From Korobacter sp963703075 (GTDB lineage: Bacteria > Acidobacteriota > Terriglobia > Terriglobales > Acidobacteriaceae): a stretch of 64,000 bases of DNA. Of this stretch, positions 43,304 to 50,343 are shown piece by piece. A program made the translations under genes and the position numbers. The stretch covers positions 4,154,001 to 4,218,000 of the forward strand of contig OY969786.1 in the NCBI GenBank assembly GCA_963703075.1. The letters are read 5' to 3'. Numbering within the stretch: the stretch's first letter is position 1; each line of letters starts with the position of its first letter. Under the pieces are notes generated by a model. That model had not been told where the DNA came from. It saw only the letters and a list, made by a program, of their open reading frames with translations, and searched no databases.

Positions 43304-44257
43304 CTACTTGAAAAAGACGTCGCTGAAGTTCGACCCGTGGATGGCAACGTGACACATGGTGCACGCCTGATACTTCGCTGACTGATTGTGGGCAGGCCCG
43401 GCAGGCCCCTGCGTTGGGAAGGTGTGACACTGCAAGCAGAGGATGTTCACCTGGCTGAGTTTCAGAAGCCGAGGATTGGTGGAACCATGCGGGGTGTGGC
43501 AGCTAATACAGCCCTCGGTTTTCACCGGCACATGTTCGTAGACGAACGGCCCTTGCTTATCGACGTGGCACTTGTAGCAAACCGCGTCCCCGCTTGCGAG
43601 AGTACGCAATTGCCGGATCGTCGCTGTCCCGTGAGGATCGTGGCAGTCGCTACACTGCACCAGCCCTTCGTTCACCCGGTGATGATACGGTTTTGCAAAG
43701 TCCGCTTTGGCGGTGACGTGACATCCGTAACACAACTGCGGCTGGTTCTGAACCAGGAGATGTTCCGGCTCTTTAGCGTGATGTGGAGAATGACAATCCA
43801 GGCAGCCGACGTCATTGCTGGCATGCGCTGAATCCGAGAAGTGTGCCTGCGCGTGCGCTTCGCCGTGACATGTCAAGCAACGTGCGCTTGTCTCCTGTCT
43901 TGATTTGCCTGTGAAGACGAAGATCGTGCTCTTGTCTCCTCCACCGGCGACGTGTTCTGCGCCAGGACCGTGACAGCCCTCGCAACCCTGTTTAGATGGA
44001 CCCCCTTTTGTGTCGAGAGTGGTCTTCCAGTGAGGAGTCTTTGCCCAATTGTTGTAGATGTCTTCGTGACAGGTTTTGCAGGTGTCTGCACCAACGTAGT
44101 TCGAGTCAGATGTTGAGGCCGCACTCGGAATAGCAGAGTTCGTCCTCTGAGCGCTCTTATCGCTTACTTGCGGAGCCTGCGCGTGCAAATAGATCCCGCA
44201 TGCGAGAAGGAACATCAGCGCAGATAGAGGCACTCGACAGGCGCGGGATGTAAACAT
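43304..44257 (-). CDS. Periplasmic decaheme c-type cytochrome, MtrA/DmsE family
   Basis: The 317-residue secreted protein has a signal peptide (LSALMFLLACGIYLHAQA) and exactly ten CxxCH motifs: CKTCH, CEGCH, CLTCH, CLDCH, CYGCH, CSDCH, CYKCH, CISCH, CLQCH and CTMCH. Length and number match MtrA, DmsE and PioA periplasmic decaheme electron carriers. The ATG at 44257 has GGGAG at a good distance; a GTG two codons upstream would be too close to it. It is followed after 10 bp by the MtrB-like barrel gene, so the two form a porin-cytochrome conduit. The frameshifted alcohol dehydrogenase gene ends 27 bp before its start. Confidence 0.92.
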   Translation of the reverse strand: MFTSRACRVPLSALMFLLACGIYLHAQAPQVSDKSAQRTNSAIPSAASTSDSNYVGADTCKTCHEDIYNNWAKTPHWKTTLDTKGGPSKQGCEGCHGPGAEHVAGGGDKSTIFVFTGKSRQETSARCLTCHGEAHAQAHFSDSAHASNDVGCLDCHSPHHAKEPEHLLVQNQPQLCYGCHVTAKADFAKPYHHRVNEGLVQCSDCHDPHGTATIRQLRTLASGDAVCYKCHVDKQGPFVYEHVPVKTEGCISCHTPHGSTNPRLLKLSQVNILCLQCHTFPTQGPAGPAHNQSAKYQACTMCHVAIHGSNFSDVFFK

Positions 44258-44284
44258 TCGCACTCTCCCTAAAGATACGGTTAC

Positions 44285-45396
44285 TTAATTGGCGAAAGCC
44301 CCATCGTTCTTGAGCACTACCTTTAACGCGCCTTCTTTGGCCGCATTTCCAAACGTCTCGTATGCCTTCAGGATGTCTTTCATCGCGAATGTATGGGTGA
44401 CCAGCTTGTGGGGCTGCAATTTGCCGGAAGCCACGATCTTCAGCAACATAGGGGTTGTGACCGTATCCACCAGTCGCGTGGTAAGTGCGATATTGCGATC
44501 CCAGAGCTTCTCCATGTGCAGCGTCACCGGTTTGCCGTGGACGCCGACGTTGGCATTCGTCCTCCGGCGGCAACGATTGCCTCGCATATCTCGAGAGTTG
44601 CCGGAAGACCGACCGCTTCAATGGCAACATCCACACCTGCACCTTTGGTCATCTCCATCACAAGGCGGGCCGCTTGCCCATCGGCACTATTGATCGTCGT
44701 GGTGGCGCCAAATTGCTTCGCGACGGCCAGCCGCTTGTCATCAAGATCGATCACGATAATCGCGGAGGGCGAATAGAATTGCGCCGTCAGCAAAACCGCC
44801 GTGCCAACCGGGCCAGCACCGACAATCGCGACCGTGTCCGCTGGTTTCACTTGTCCATTGAGCACGCCGCACTCGAATCCAGTCGGCAGAATGTCACTCA
44901 GCATTACGAATGCATCTTCGTCTCCGCCCACTGGCAGAGGGTAGAGACTGCCATCCGCATAAGGGATGCGCACATATTCAGCCTGCGTTCCATCTAACGT
45001 GTAACCCAGAATCCATCCACCGTTACGGCAGTGAGAATACATCTGCTTCTTGCAGAAATCGCACTTCAGACAGGCCGTAACACAGGAGACGATTACTTTA
45101 TCCCCTACATGAAACTGCGAAACATTCTTTCCAATCTGCTCGATTACGCCAATGCCTTCATGGCCGAGAATGCGGCCATCCGTCACCGCCGGAAGATCGC
45201 CTTTCAGGATGTGAAGATCGGTGCCGCAAATCGTCGAGGTAGTGATTCGCACGATCGCGTCACTCTCATGTTGAATAGAAGGGCGTGGCTTGACCTCCCA
45301 TGAAGGCTTGCCCGGACCGTGATAGACAAGCGCTTGCATGTTGCTGCTGGAAGGATCGGTATGCGTCATCGGCAAGGCTAGGTCGGCGGTTGTCAT
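44285..45396 (-). pseudogene. Zinc-dependent alcohol dehydrogenase, broken by a one-base deletion
   Basis: The first part encodes a zinc alcohol dehydrogenase: CGTDLHILKG and GHEGIGVIEQIG for the catalytic zinc, CLKCDFCKKQMYSHC for the structural zinc, and AIVGAGPVGTAVLL for NAD binding. After GGR-Met the frame runs into a stop near 44526. The other frame continues as ANVGVHGKPVTLHMEKLW and DTVTTPMLLK to a stop at 44285, the usual C-terminal half. Adding one C near 44554 (plus strand) rejoins both parts to about 350 residues. So either the gene is inactivated or this is a sequencing error. The start could also be at 45339 (MQALVYHGPG). It is upstream of, and co-directional with, the cytochrome genes. 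Confidence 0.85.
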
Positions 45397-45930
45397 GGGG
45401 ATTCCCATCGAGGAACTGCACGAGGGTAGACGAAGAGAATGCCTTCAGATGTGCAATATTGCTCAGATCAAGAAAGAAAGCATTTCAAAGGGGAGTGGCG
45501 AGCACAGATGCTCAGCCGAAATTCTATTCAGCCCCTAGGCACTCGCGGTGAATGCGACGAAGCTCCATCACGGAGCGTTCCTCGCCCTCAAGCGACAAGT
45601 GATGGGCGAGGAGAGCGAAGACTAAAGCCCCGCAGCGCGGGCTTTACATTTGGCTCAATTCAAACTGACCCACTACCGAAAGACGGCCTCGCGGAACAAA
45701 GAGTATATGCTTCGTGTTTTTCCCCGGTACCCATGCCATTCGCGATCTGCCAAGCGTTGCGACGAACGCATCAGTGCCACTCAGAGTGGCGAGATGGAGT
45801 GGCGGAAGATATGGCATCAGCATCCAGTGAGCGATGCCGAACAAGTCCGGACCGCCTACGCGCACAAAGCCGAAACACGTGCGCTCATCACCCAGCACAC
45901 TCGGTTGATAAGAACTTTATTCGCAATGTC
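45397..45930. other. Intergenic region with three tandem stem-loops, 534 bp
   Basis: No credible gene was found between the alcohol dehydrogenase start and iscX. The central part holds a cluster of inverted repeats (45562-45646, listed separately). Frames on both strands of up to 186 codons lack family resemblance and ribosome sites. Confidence 0.5.
45562..45646. repeat. Cluster of three inverted repeats (REP-like)
   Basis: Three perfect stems follow one another: GCTCC/GGAGC at 45562-45576, CCTCGCCC/GGGCGAGG at 45580-45611, and TAAAGCCC/GGGCTTTA at 45623-45646. No T-tract follows the last one, so it is not a standard terminator. Such clustered palindromes resemble dispersed REP-type elements, but family membership needs a genome-wide search. 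Confidence 0.5.
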
Positions 45931-46149
45931 TTAACTGTTCTTATCCTGCCACTCCTCGTACCACGCCATCTGGATTGCTTCCAGCTTGCCTTCATTTGAT
46001 TTGCCAGGATCGTCGACGAACGTTGGCAGTTCCGTGATCTTCTTATGAAGATCCGTGAAGCGCACCTCCAAAGGGTTCAGCTCGGGAAATTTTTCCGACA
46101 GCTCGATGCCGAGGTCTTCCGCATCGTCCCAGCGCAGCTCAGCAGCCAT
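45931..46149 (-). CDS. iscX: Fe-S cluster assembly adaptor IscX
   Basis: The 72-residue acidic protein matches the IscX family in size and sequence: LRWDDAEDLGIELSEKFPELNPLEVRFTDLHKKITELPTF and the terminal WYEEWQDKNS. IscX binds IscS and iron and modulates cluster assembly. The ATG at 46149 follows GGAGA and shares one base with the ferredoxin stop (TGATG), so it is the last gene of the isc operon, as in proteobacteria. Its last 24 coding bases recur exactly at 39246-39269 beyond the cytochrome cluster. Confidence 0.9.
   Translation of the reverse strand: MAAELRWDDAEDLGIELSEKFPELNPLEVRFTDLHKKITELPTFVDDPGKSNEGKLEAIQMAWYEEWQDKNS
45938..45961. repeat. 24-bp direct repeat, copy 2: within the iscX 3' end
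   Basis: This copy lies inside intact iscX and equals 39246-39269. If an element entered at this point it kept the gene whole and moved the original downstream flank 6.7 kb away. Confidence 0.8.
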
Positions 46150-46565
46150 CAGTGGGTCTCCGAGACATAGTTGCGATTCCACGCCGGGATCTCCACCACG
46201 ATTTCGCCAGGCTTTTCGATCTGCACCTGGCACCCAAGCCGCGACTCCAGCTGCAAGTCCGCCGCACCATCAAGCCGGTCGGCTTCATCATCGTCAAGCT
46301 CGCTCAGGCACTCTTTGCCTTTCTTCACCACGACGTGGCACGTGGTGCACGCGCAATTGCCGCCGCACGCATGGTCGAGGTTCACGCCGAAATTCAGCGC
46401 AACATCGAGAATCGACTCGGGCTTGCCGTGGTCCTGGTACTGCAGCTTTCCGTGCTCGAATTCCACCGTTTTGTTTTCGGGGAGAAAGGTCACGCGCACG
46501 ACATTCGCCGGGTTCGCTCCTTCGATTGTCACCGTACTGCCTGCATTGTTCTTCTCTTCTGCCAT
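46149..46565 (-). CDS. fdx: ISC-type [2Fe-2S] ferredoxin
   Basis: The 138-residue protein is an adrenodoxin-type ferredoxin. Cluster ligands are Cys67, Cys73, Cys76 (DHACGGNCACTTCHVVV, with an extra Cys71) and Cys112 (SRLGCQVQI). The surrounding GKPESILDVALNFGVNLDH and CLSELDDDEADRLDG are typical of ISC ferredoxins. It donates electrons for cluster assembly on IscU and for cluster transfer. It is 6 bp downstream of hscA and overlaps iscX by one base. The first 25 residues extend the usual ISC ferredoxin by about 20 residues. Confidence 0.93.
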   Translation of the reverse strand: MAEEKNNAGSTVTIEGANPANVVRVTFLPENKTVEFEHGKLQYQDHGKPESILDVALNFGVNLDHACGGNCACTTCHVVVKKGKECLSELDDDEADRLDGAADLQLESRLGCQVQIEKPGEIVVEIPAWNRNYVSETH

Positions 46566-46571
46566 AGATTC

Positions 46572-48476
46572 CTATTTCTCGAATTCCGCCGGGGCAAACG
46601 GATGCGGAGCCGAAGGCCCTTCGCCAAGATCGGTCTTCGCCATATCCTTGCCCTTCAGTGCTGATGTCACTGCCGAATCCATCATGACTTCCGCCAGGTG
46701 CATCGTGGCCTTGTTGAGTGCGTCGATCGCCGTGCGAATCGCCTTGTAATCGTTTGTTTCCTTGTCGGTGCGCAAAACAGATTCAAGCTTATCGATCTCT
46801 ACTTTTTCGTCTTCCGCCAGGAACGACCACGCATCGCTGCGTCTCGATTTATCGAGAGCGGCCAGGATGGTCTCTGCTTCGGTCCGCGCCTCGATCACTT
46901 GCCGCTTCGCGAAATCGTCTTCGGCGTAATCGAACGACTCGAGAATCATGGTCTCGACCTGCTCGTCCGTGAGCCCATAGGTCGGCTGCACTTCGATTTC
47001 CGAAGCTTTCCCGCTGCGCTGTTCCCGCGCTGAAACATGCAAAATCCCATTCGCATCGATTAAGAACTTCACCTCGATGCGTGGTAGCCCCGCCGGCATG
47101 GGTGGAATCCCCTTCAAGTCGAAACGCGCGAGGGACCTGCAATCGCTGGCCAGTTCCCGTTCTCCCTGCACCACGTGGATGGCGACGCTGGTCTGTCCTT
47201 CCACGCCGGTGGTGAAGTGCTCCGTGGCGGATGCCGGGATGGTCGAGTTACGCAGGATGATCTTCGCCACGACGCCGCCGAGCGCTTCGATTCCCAGCGA
47301 GAGCGGGGTCACGTCCAACAGCAGCATTTCCTTGGTGGCTTCCGATCCGCCAGAAAGAATGTTCGCCTGCACCGCCGCGCCCAACGCGACCACTTCATCC
47401 GGATTCAACTCGCTGTGCGGAGTTTTGCGGAACATTTGCTCCACCAGTGCGCGCACCCGCGGAATTCGCGTCGAGCCGCCTACCATCACAGCTTCGTCGA
47501 TCTGTTCCGGCGTGACATCGGCGTCTTTCATCGCCTGTTTCACCGGACCCGTGGTTCGCTCGATCACCGATTGAATCAGCTGTTCGAACTGTTCCCGCGA
47601 AATCTCGCGCTGATATCGTTTCCCGCCCGCGAGTTCCACATCCAGCTTGGCAGACGCCTGCGACGACAGCGCAATCTTTGCGTCGATCACCGACTTGCGC
47701 ACCGCCTGGATCGCCTCCGCGTTCCGACGGATATCGACGCCCATATCGCCCGCAATGTCCAGCACCGCGGTCGAGATCAGGAGGTTATCGATGTCATCGC
47801 CACCCAGGTGCGTGTCGCCGTTGGTCGACATCACCTCGAAGATCCCGTCGTGCAACTTGAGAATTGAGATATCGAACGTCCCACCGCCCAGGTCATAGAC
47901 CGCGATGGTTCCGTTCCTCTTCTTATCGAGACCGTAGGCCAGTGAGGCCGCCGTCGGCTCGTTGACGAGTCGCAGAACCTCAAGTCCCGCAATCCGTCCC
48001 GCATCTTTCGTCGCCTGCCGCTGCGCATCGTTGAAGTAGGCGGGCACTGTAATGACCGCTTTGGTCACCGGCGCTGCGAAATAGCGCTCCGCGTTCTTCT
48101 TGAGTTGCCGGAGAATAAATGCCGAAATCTCCGGTGGGGTATACGTTCTTTCCCCCAAGTGAATGCGAATCACTTCGCCGGACGCAAGATCGTCGGCCAC
48201 GCGAAAAGGGAAGAGCTTCAACTCATCCTGGATGTCTTCCACGCCGCGTCCCATCAGCCGCTTGATCGAATACACCGCGCGTTCCGGCGTTTCGATCAGG
48301 TACTTGCGCGCCGCATTTCCCACTACGATCTGCCCAGCCGGATCCAGCGCTACGATCGATGGCACAAGGTTTGCGCCATCCTCCCCCGGAATCACCACCG
48401 GGCGGTCGCCTTCCATGTAGGCCACGAGCGAGTTGGTGGTGCCCAGGTCGATTCCTACTACGCGTTCTTCTGCCAT
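46572..48476 (-). CDS. hscA: Fe-S assembly chaperone HscA (Hsp70 family)
   Basis: The 634-residue protein is an Hsp70: ATPase motifs VVGIDLGTTNSLVAYM, VITVPAYFNDAQRQATKDAGRIAGL, IAVYDLGGGTFDISIL and VGGSTRIPRVRALVEQMF. The substrate domain follows (LLDVTPLSLGIEALGGVV, VLQGERELASDCRSL-type strands) and a helical lid. Position directly after hscB with a TGATG overlap and before fdx identifies it as HscA rather than DnaK. It works with HscB to release clusters from IscU (LPPVKI motif present in this IscU). Start ATG at 48476; longer readings overlap hscB. Confidence 0.95.
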   Translation of the reverse strand: MAEERVVGIDLGTTNSLVAYMEGDRPVVIPGEDGANLVPSIVALDPAGQIVVGNAARKYLIETPERAVYSIKRLMGRGVEDIQDELKLFPFRVADDLASGEVIRIHLGERTYTPPEISAFILRQLKKNAERYFAAPVTKAVITVPAYFNDAQRQATKDAGRIAGLEVLRLVNEPTAASLAYGLDKKRNGTIAVYDLGGGTFDISILKLHDGIFEVMSTNGDTHLGGDDIDNLLISTAVLDIAGDMGVDIRRNAEAIQAVRKSVIDAKIALSSQASAKLDVELAGGKRYQREISREQFEQLIQSVIERTTGPVKQAMKDADVTPEQIDEAVMVGGSTRIPRVRALVEQMFRKTPHSELNPDEVVALGAAVQANILSGGSEATKEMLLLDVTPLSLGIEALGGVVAKIILRNSTIPASATEHFTTGVEGQTSVAIHVVQGERELASDCRSLARFDLKGIPPMPAGLPRIEVKFLIDANGILHVSAREQRSGKASEIEVQPTYGLTDEQVETMILESFDYAEDDFAKRQVIEARTEAETILAALDKSRRSDAWSFLAEDEKVEIDKLESVLRTDKETNDYKAIRTAIDALNKATMHLAEVMMDSAVTSALKGKDMAKTDLGEGPSAPHPFAPAEFEK

Positions 48477-49240
48477 CAGTATCCCAGGACGTCGTTCACG
48501 TCGCGGACGAGATTGCGTATGTAGGTGCGCCGGTTCAGCAAATCGACCATCTTCAATGTGATCGGCTTGCGCTCCGCATCGCCTGCTTCCTGCGCCAGCA
48601 ACGCATCCCACTCGTCCCAGTATTTTTTCAGTTCGTTGTCGAGCCCGCGATAACGCTCCTGCAATTCGCTCCGCGTCTGCTCGAGTTGCTTGGCAAGATC
48701 GGGGTCGTCTTCGCCCATCTTCTTGCCCATGCGCATTTCTTCGAGCTGCATGTTCAGCTCAAACACCTCTTCCAGCATGTCCGGCGGAATCGCCTGCTCT
48801 TTTTGCTTGCCGCTGCTGCGCGCTTCTTCCGTCGCGCTTTTCGACTGTTCGCCGAAATTGATGCCTTCCGTGCGCAGCAGATACTCCGTGCGCGCAATCG
48901 GTTCTTTGAGCGTGCGATAAGCGTCATTCAGCTGCGAAGTTTTCTCCAGGCTCCATTGCTGCTCCTGCGAGTCCGATTGCGCGTAACGGTCAGGATGCAG
49001 TTTGCGGCTCAGCGTGTAGAACTCCCGCTCCAGTTGAGCCAGGTCGATATTGAGCTTGTGGGGCAGCCCGAAGAACGAGAAATAGTCCGTCGGGATCGCA
49101 GGCTGCACGGATCCGCAGTTGTTGCAGAAGTGAGCCGCGCGCATGTCCCCGCACGACCAGCACTGCACCGTCGTGCGCCCGGCACTTTCGCCGTTCAACA
49201 CCGGTATCGCGGAGTACGTGTTTTGTTTAGGCTCAGTCAT
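48476..49240 (-). CDS. hscB: Fe-S assembly J-domain co-chaperone HscB with N-terminal zinc finger
   Basis: The 254-residue protein has a J domain (YFSFFGLPHKLNIDLAQLEREFYTLSRKLHPDRYA, with His-Pro-Asp) and a long C-terminal helical domain that binds IscU. Before the J domain is a four-cysteine finger: Cys27, Cys30, Cys39 and Cys42 (QCWSCGDMRAAHFCNNCG). E. coli HscB lacks this, but eukaryotic HSC20 has a comparable N-terminal CxxC...CxxC domain. A charged insertion (SATEEARSSGKQKEQA) separates the J and C-terminal parts. I choose the ATG at 49240. A 37-bp repeat lies 76 bp upstream of it. Confidence 0.92.
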   Translation of the reverse strand: MTEPKQNTYSAIPVLNGESAGRTTVQCWSCGDMRAAHFCNNCGSVQPAIPTDYFSFFGLPHKLNIDLAQLEREFYTLSRKLHPDRYAQSDSQEQQWSLEKTSQLNDAYRTLKEPIARTEYLLRTEGINFGEQSKSATEEARSSGKQKEQAIPPDMLEEVFELNMQLEEMRMGKKMGEDDPDLAKQLEQTRSELQERYRGLDNELKKYWDEWDALLAQEAGDAERKPITLKMVDLLNRRTYIRNLVRDVNDVLGY

Positions 49241-49316
49241 TGATCTTTCGGAAATGCTCCGTGAAAGTGCAACGCGGCCAGCCGATGTCCCCGCTTGTAC
49301 CCCCGTCACTCTCTGT

Positions 49317-49353
49317 TGTCATCCAGAGGAGCGTAGCGACGTAGGGACCTGCT
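49317..49353. repeat. 37-bp interspersed repeat, copy A (iscA-hscB gap)
   Basis: This copy begins TGTCATCCAGAGGAGCG and ends GGGACCTGCT. It differs from copy B (49809-49845) at one base and shares the start, the AGGAGCG-AGCGACG core and the TGCT end with copy C (50287-50323). Confidence 0.85.
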
Positions 49354-49371
49354 TTTCCGCGACCGGGGTGG

Positions 49372-49743
49372 TTACGCGAACGAACTCCCGCACCCGCACG
49401 ATTTCGAGGCGTTCGGATTGACGAAGACGAACCGCTGATTCATCAGGGTCTCTTCGTAATCCAGCGTCATCCCGTTCAAATAGATGAACGACTTCGGATC
49501 AACGAAAACCCGGATGTCGCTGTATTGAAAAATGCGGTCGCGTTCGCGCGGCTGCGTGTCGAAGCGGACGTTGTAACTCAGTCCCGAGCATCCGCCGCCC
49601 TGCACTCCCAGCCGCAAGCCGCCTTCGTCCGGCGACACGCCTTCCTTCGCCATCGCGATCCGGATCTTCTCGAGAGCTTTCTCGGTGATCTGGATCCCCT
49701 TGGCAGGCGCAGCTTGCGTCCGTGGAGTCTCTATCGTGGTCAT
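49372..49743 (-). CDS. iscA: A-type Fe-S carrier protein IscA/ErpA
   Basis: The 123-residue protein has the A-type carrier fold with the three conserved cysteines in GGGCSGLSYNVRF and SKSCGCGSSFA at the C-terminus. Residues 1-15 are an extra Thr/Pro/Ala-rich leader, the rest matching the usual 107 residues (ITEKALEKIRIAMAKEGV, YLNGMTLDYEE). It accepts clusters from the IscU scaffold and passes them to target proteins. It lies between iscU and hscB in the isc operon, with a 37-bp repeat in each flanking gap. Confidence 0.93.
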   Translation of the reverse strand: MTTIETPRTQAAPAKGIQITEKALEKIRIAMAKEGVSPDEGGLRLGVQGGGCSGLSYNVRFDTQPRERDRIFQYSDIRVFVDPKSFIYLNGMTLDYEETLMNQRFVFVNPNASKSCGCGSSFA

Positions 49744-49808
49744 TGCTCTTTCCCTTCAGCGGTCCCGACGCCGGCTGTCAATGCTGCGGACGCTCACATC
49801 GCCCTCTC

Positions 49809-49845
49809 TGTCATCCAGAGGAGCGTAGCGACGTTGGGACCTGCT
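49809..49845. repeat. 37-bp interspersed repeat, copy B (iscU-iscA gap)
   Basis: This copy is identical to copy A except for T instead of A at position 26 of the repeat. It occupies the gap right after the iscU stop and before iscA in the transcription direction. Confidence 0.85.
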
Positions 49846-49849
49846 GCTG

Positions 49850-50236
49850 TTACTGGTTGTTCTTCTTCTTCCAGTCGCCAATCGCCGCGCGGATCGCGTC
49901 TTCCGCGAGTACCGAGCAGTGGATCTTCACCGGAGGAAGCGAAAGTTCCTTCACAATGTCCGTGTTCTTGATCGACAACGCTTCATCGACCGTCTTGCCC
50001 TTCACCCACTCCGTAGCCAGCGAAGACGAAGCGATCGCCGAGCCGCAGCCGAACGTCTTGAACTTCGCTTCCTCAATGACGTTGGTCGCGGGATTTACCC
50101 GGATTTGCAGCTTCATCACGTCGCCGCACTCCGGAGCGCCGACCAGTCCCGTGCCTACCGTGTCGCTGCTCTTATCGAGCGAGCCCACGTTCCGCGGGTT
50201 CGTGTAGTGATCCAGTACCTTTTCGCTGTATGCCAT
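49850..50236 (-). CDS. iscU: Fe-S cluster scaffold protein IscU
   Basis: The 128-residue protein is a standard IscU. Cluster ligands are Cys in GAPECGDVMKLQI, Cys in KFKTFGCGSAIASSS and Cys in VKIHCSVLAEDAIRAAI, with Asp in CGD. The HscA recognition motif LPPVKIHC is intact. The ATG at 50236 begins MAYSEKVLDHYTNPRNVGS, the family N-terminus, with GAGGAG upstream. It receives sulfur from IscS and assembles [2Fe-2S] clusters. It lies between iscS and iscA. Confidence 0.95.
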   Translation of the reverse strand: MAYSEKVLDHYTNPRNVGSLDKSSDTVGTGLVGAPECGDVMKLQIRVNPATNVIEEAKFKTFGCGSAIASSSLATEWVKGKTVDEALSIKNTDIVKELSLPPVKIHCSVLAEDAIRAAIGDWKKKNNQ

Positions 50237-50286
50237 TTCTTTTATTAACTCCTCATCGAATTCGTCTGTGATGCTCTTTATCTGGT

Positions 50287-50323
50287 TGTCATTGCGAGGA
50301 GCGAAGCGACGCGGCAATCTGCT
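50287..50323. repeat. 37-bp interspersed repeat, copy C (iscS-iscU gap)
   Basis: A diverged form, TGTCATTGCGAGGAGCG...CGGCAATCTGCT, of the same length as copies A and B. It contains the short inverted ends ATTGC and GCAAT. Confidence 0.75.
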
Positions 50324-50343
50324 GTAGCTCGCGCTCCACATCT

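Noticed and set aside
45439..45999. Plus-strand frame of 186 codons between the alcohol dehydrogenase and iscX
   Set aside because: It runs through three inverted repeats and into iscX antisense; composition is unlike a protein and no family is recognised.
49317..50323. CRISPR-like array from the 37-bp repeats
   Set aside because: The copies are about 480 bp apart with isc genes between them, not short spacers, and no cas gene is present.
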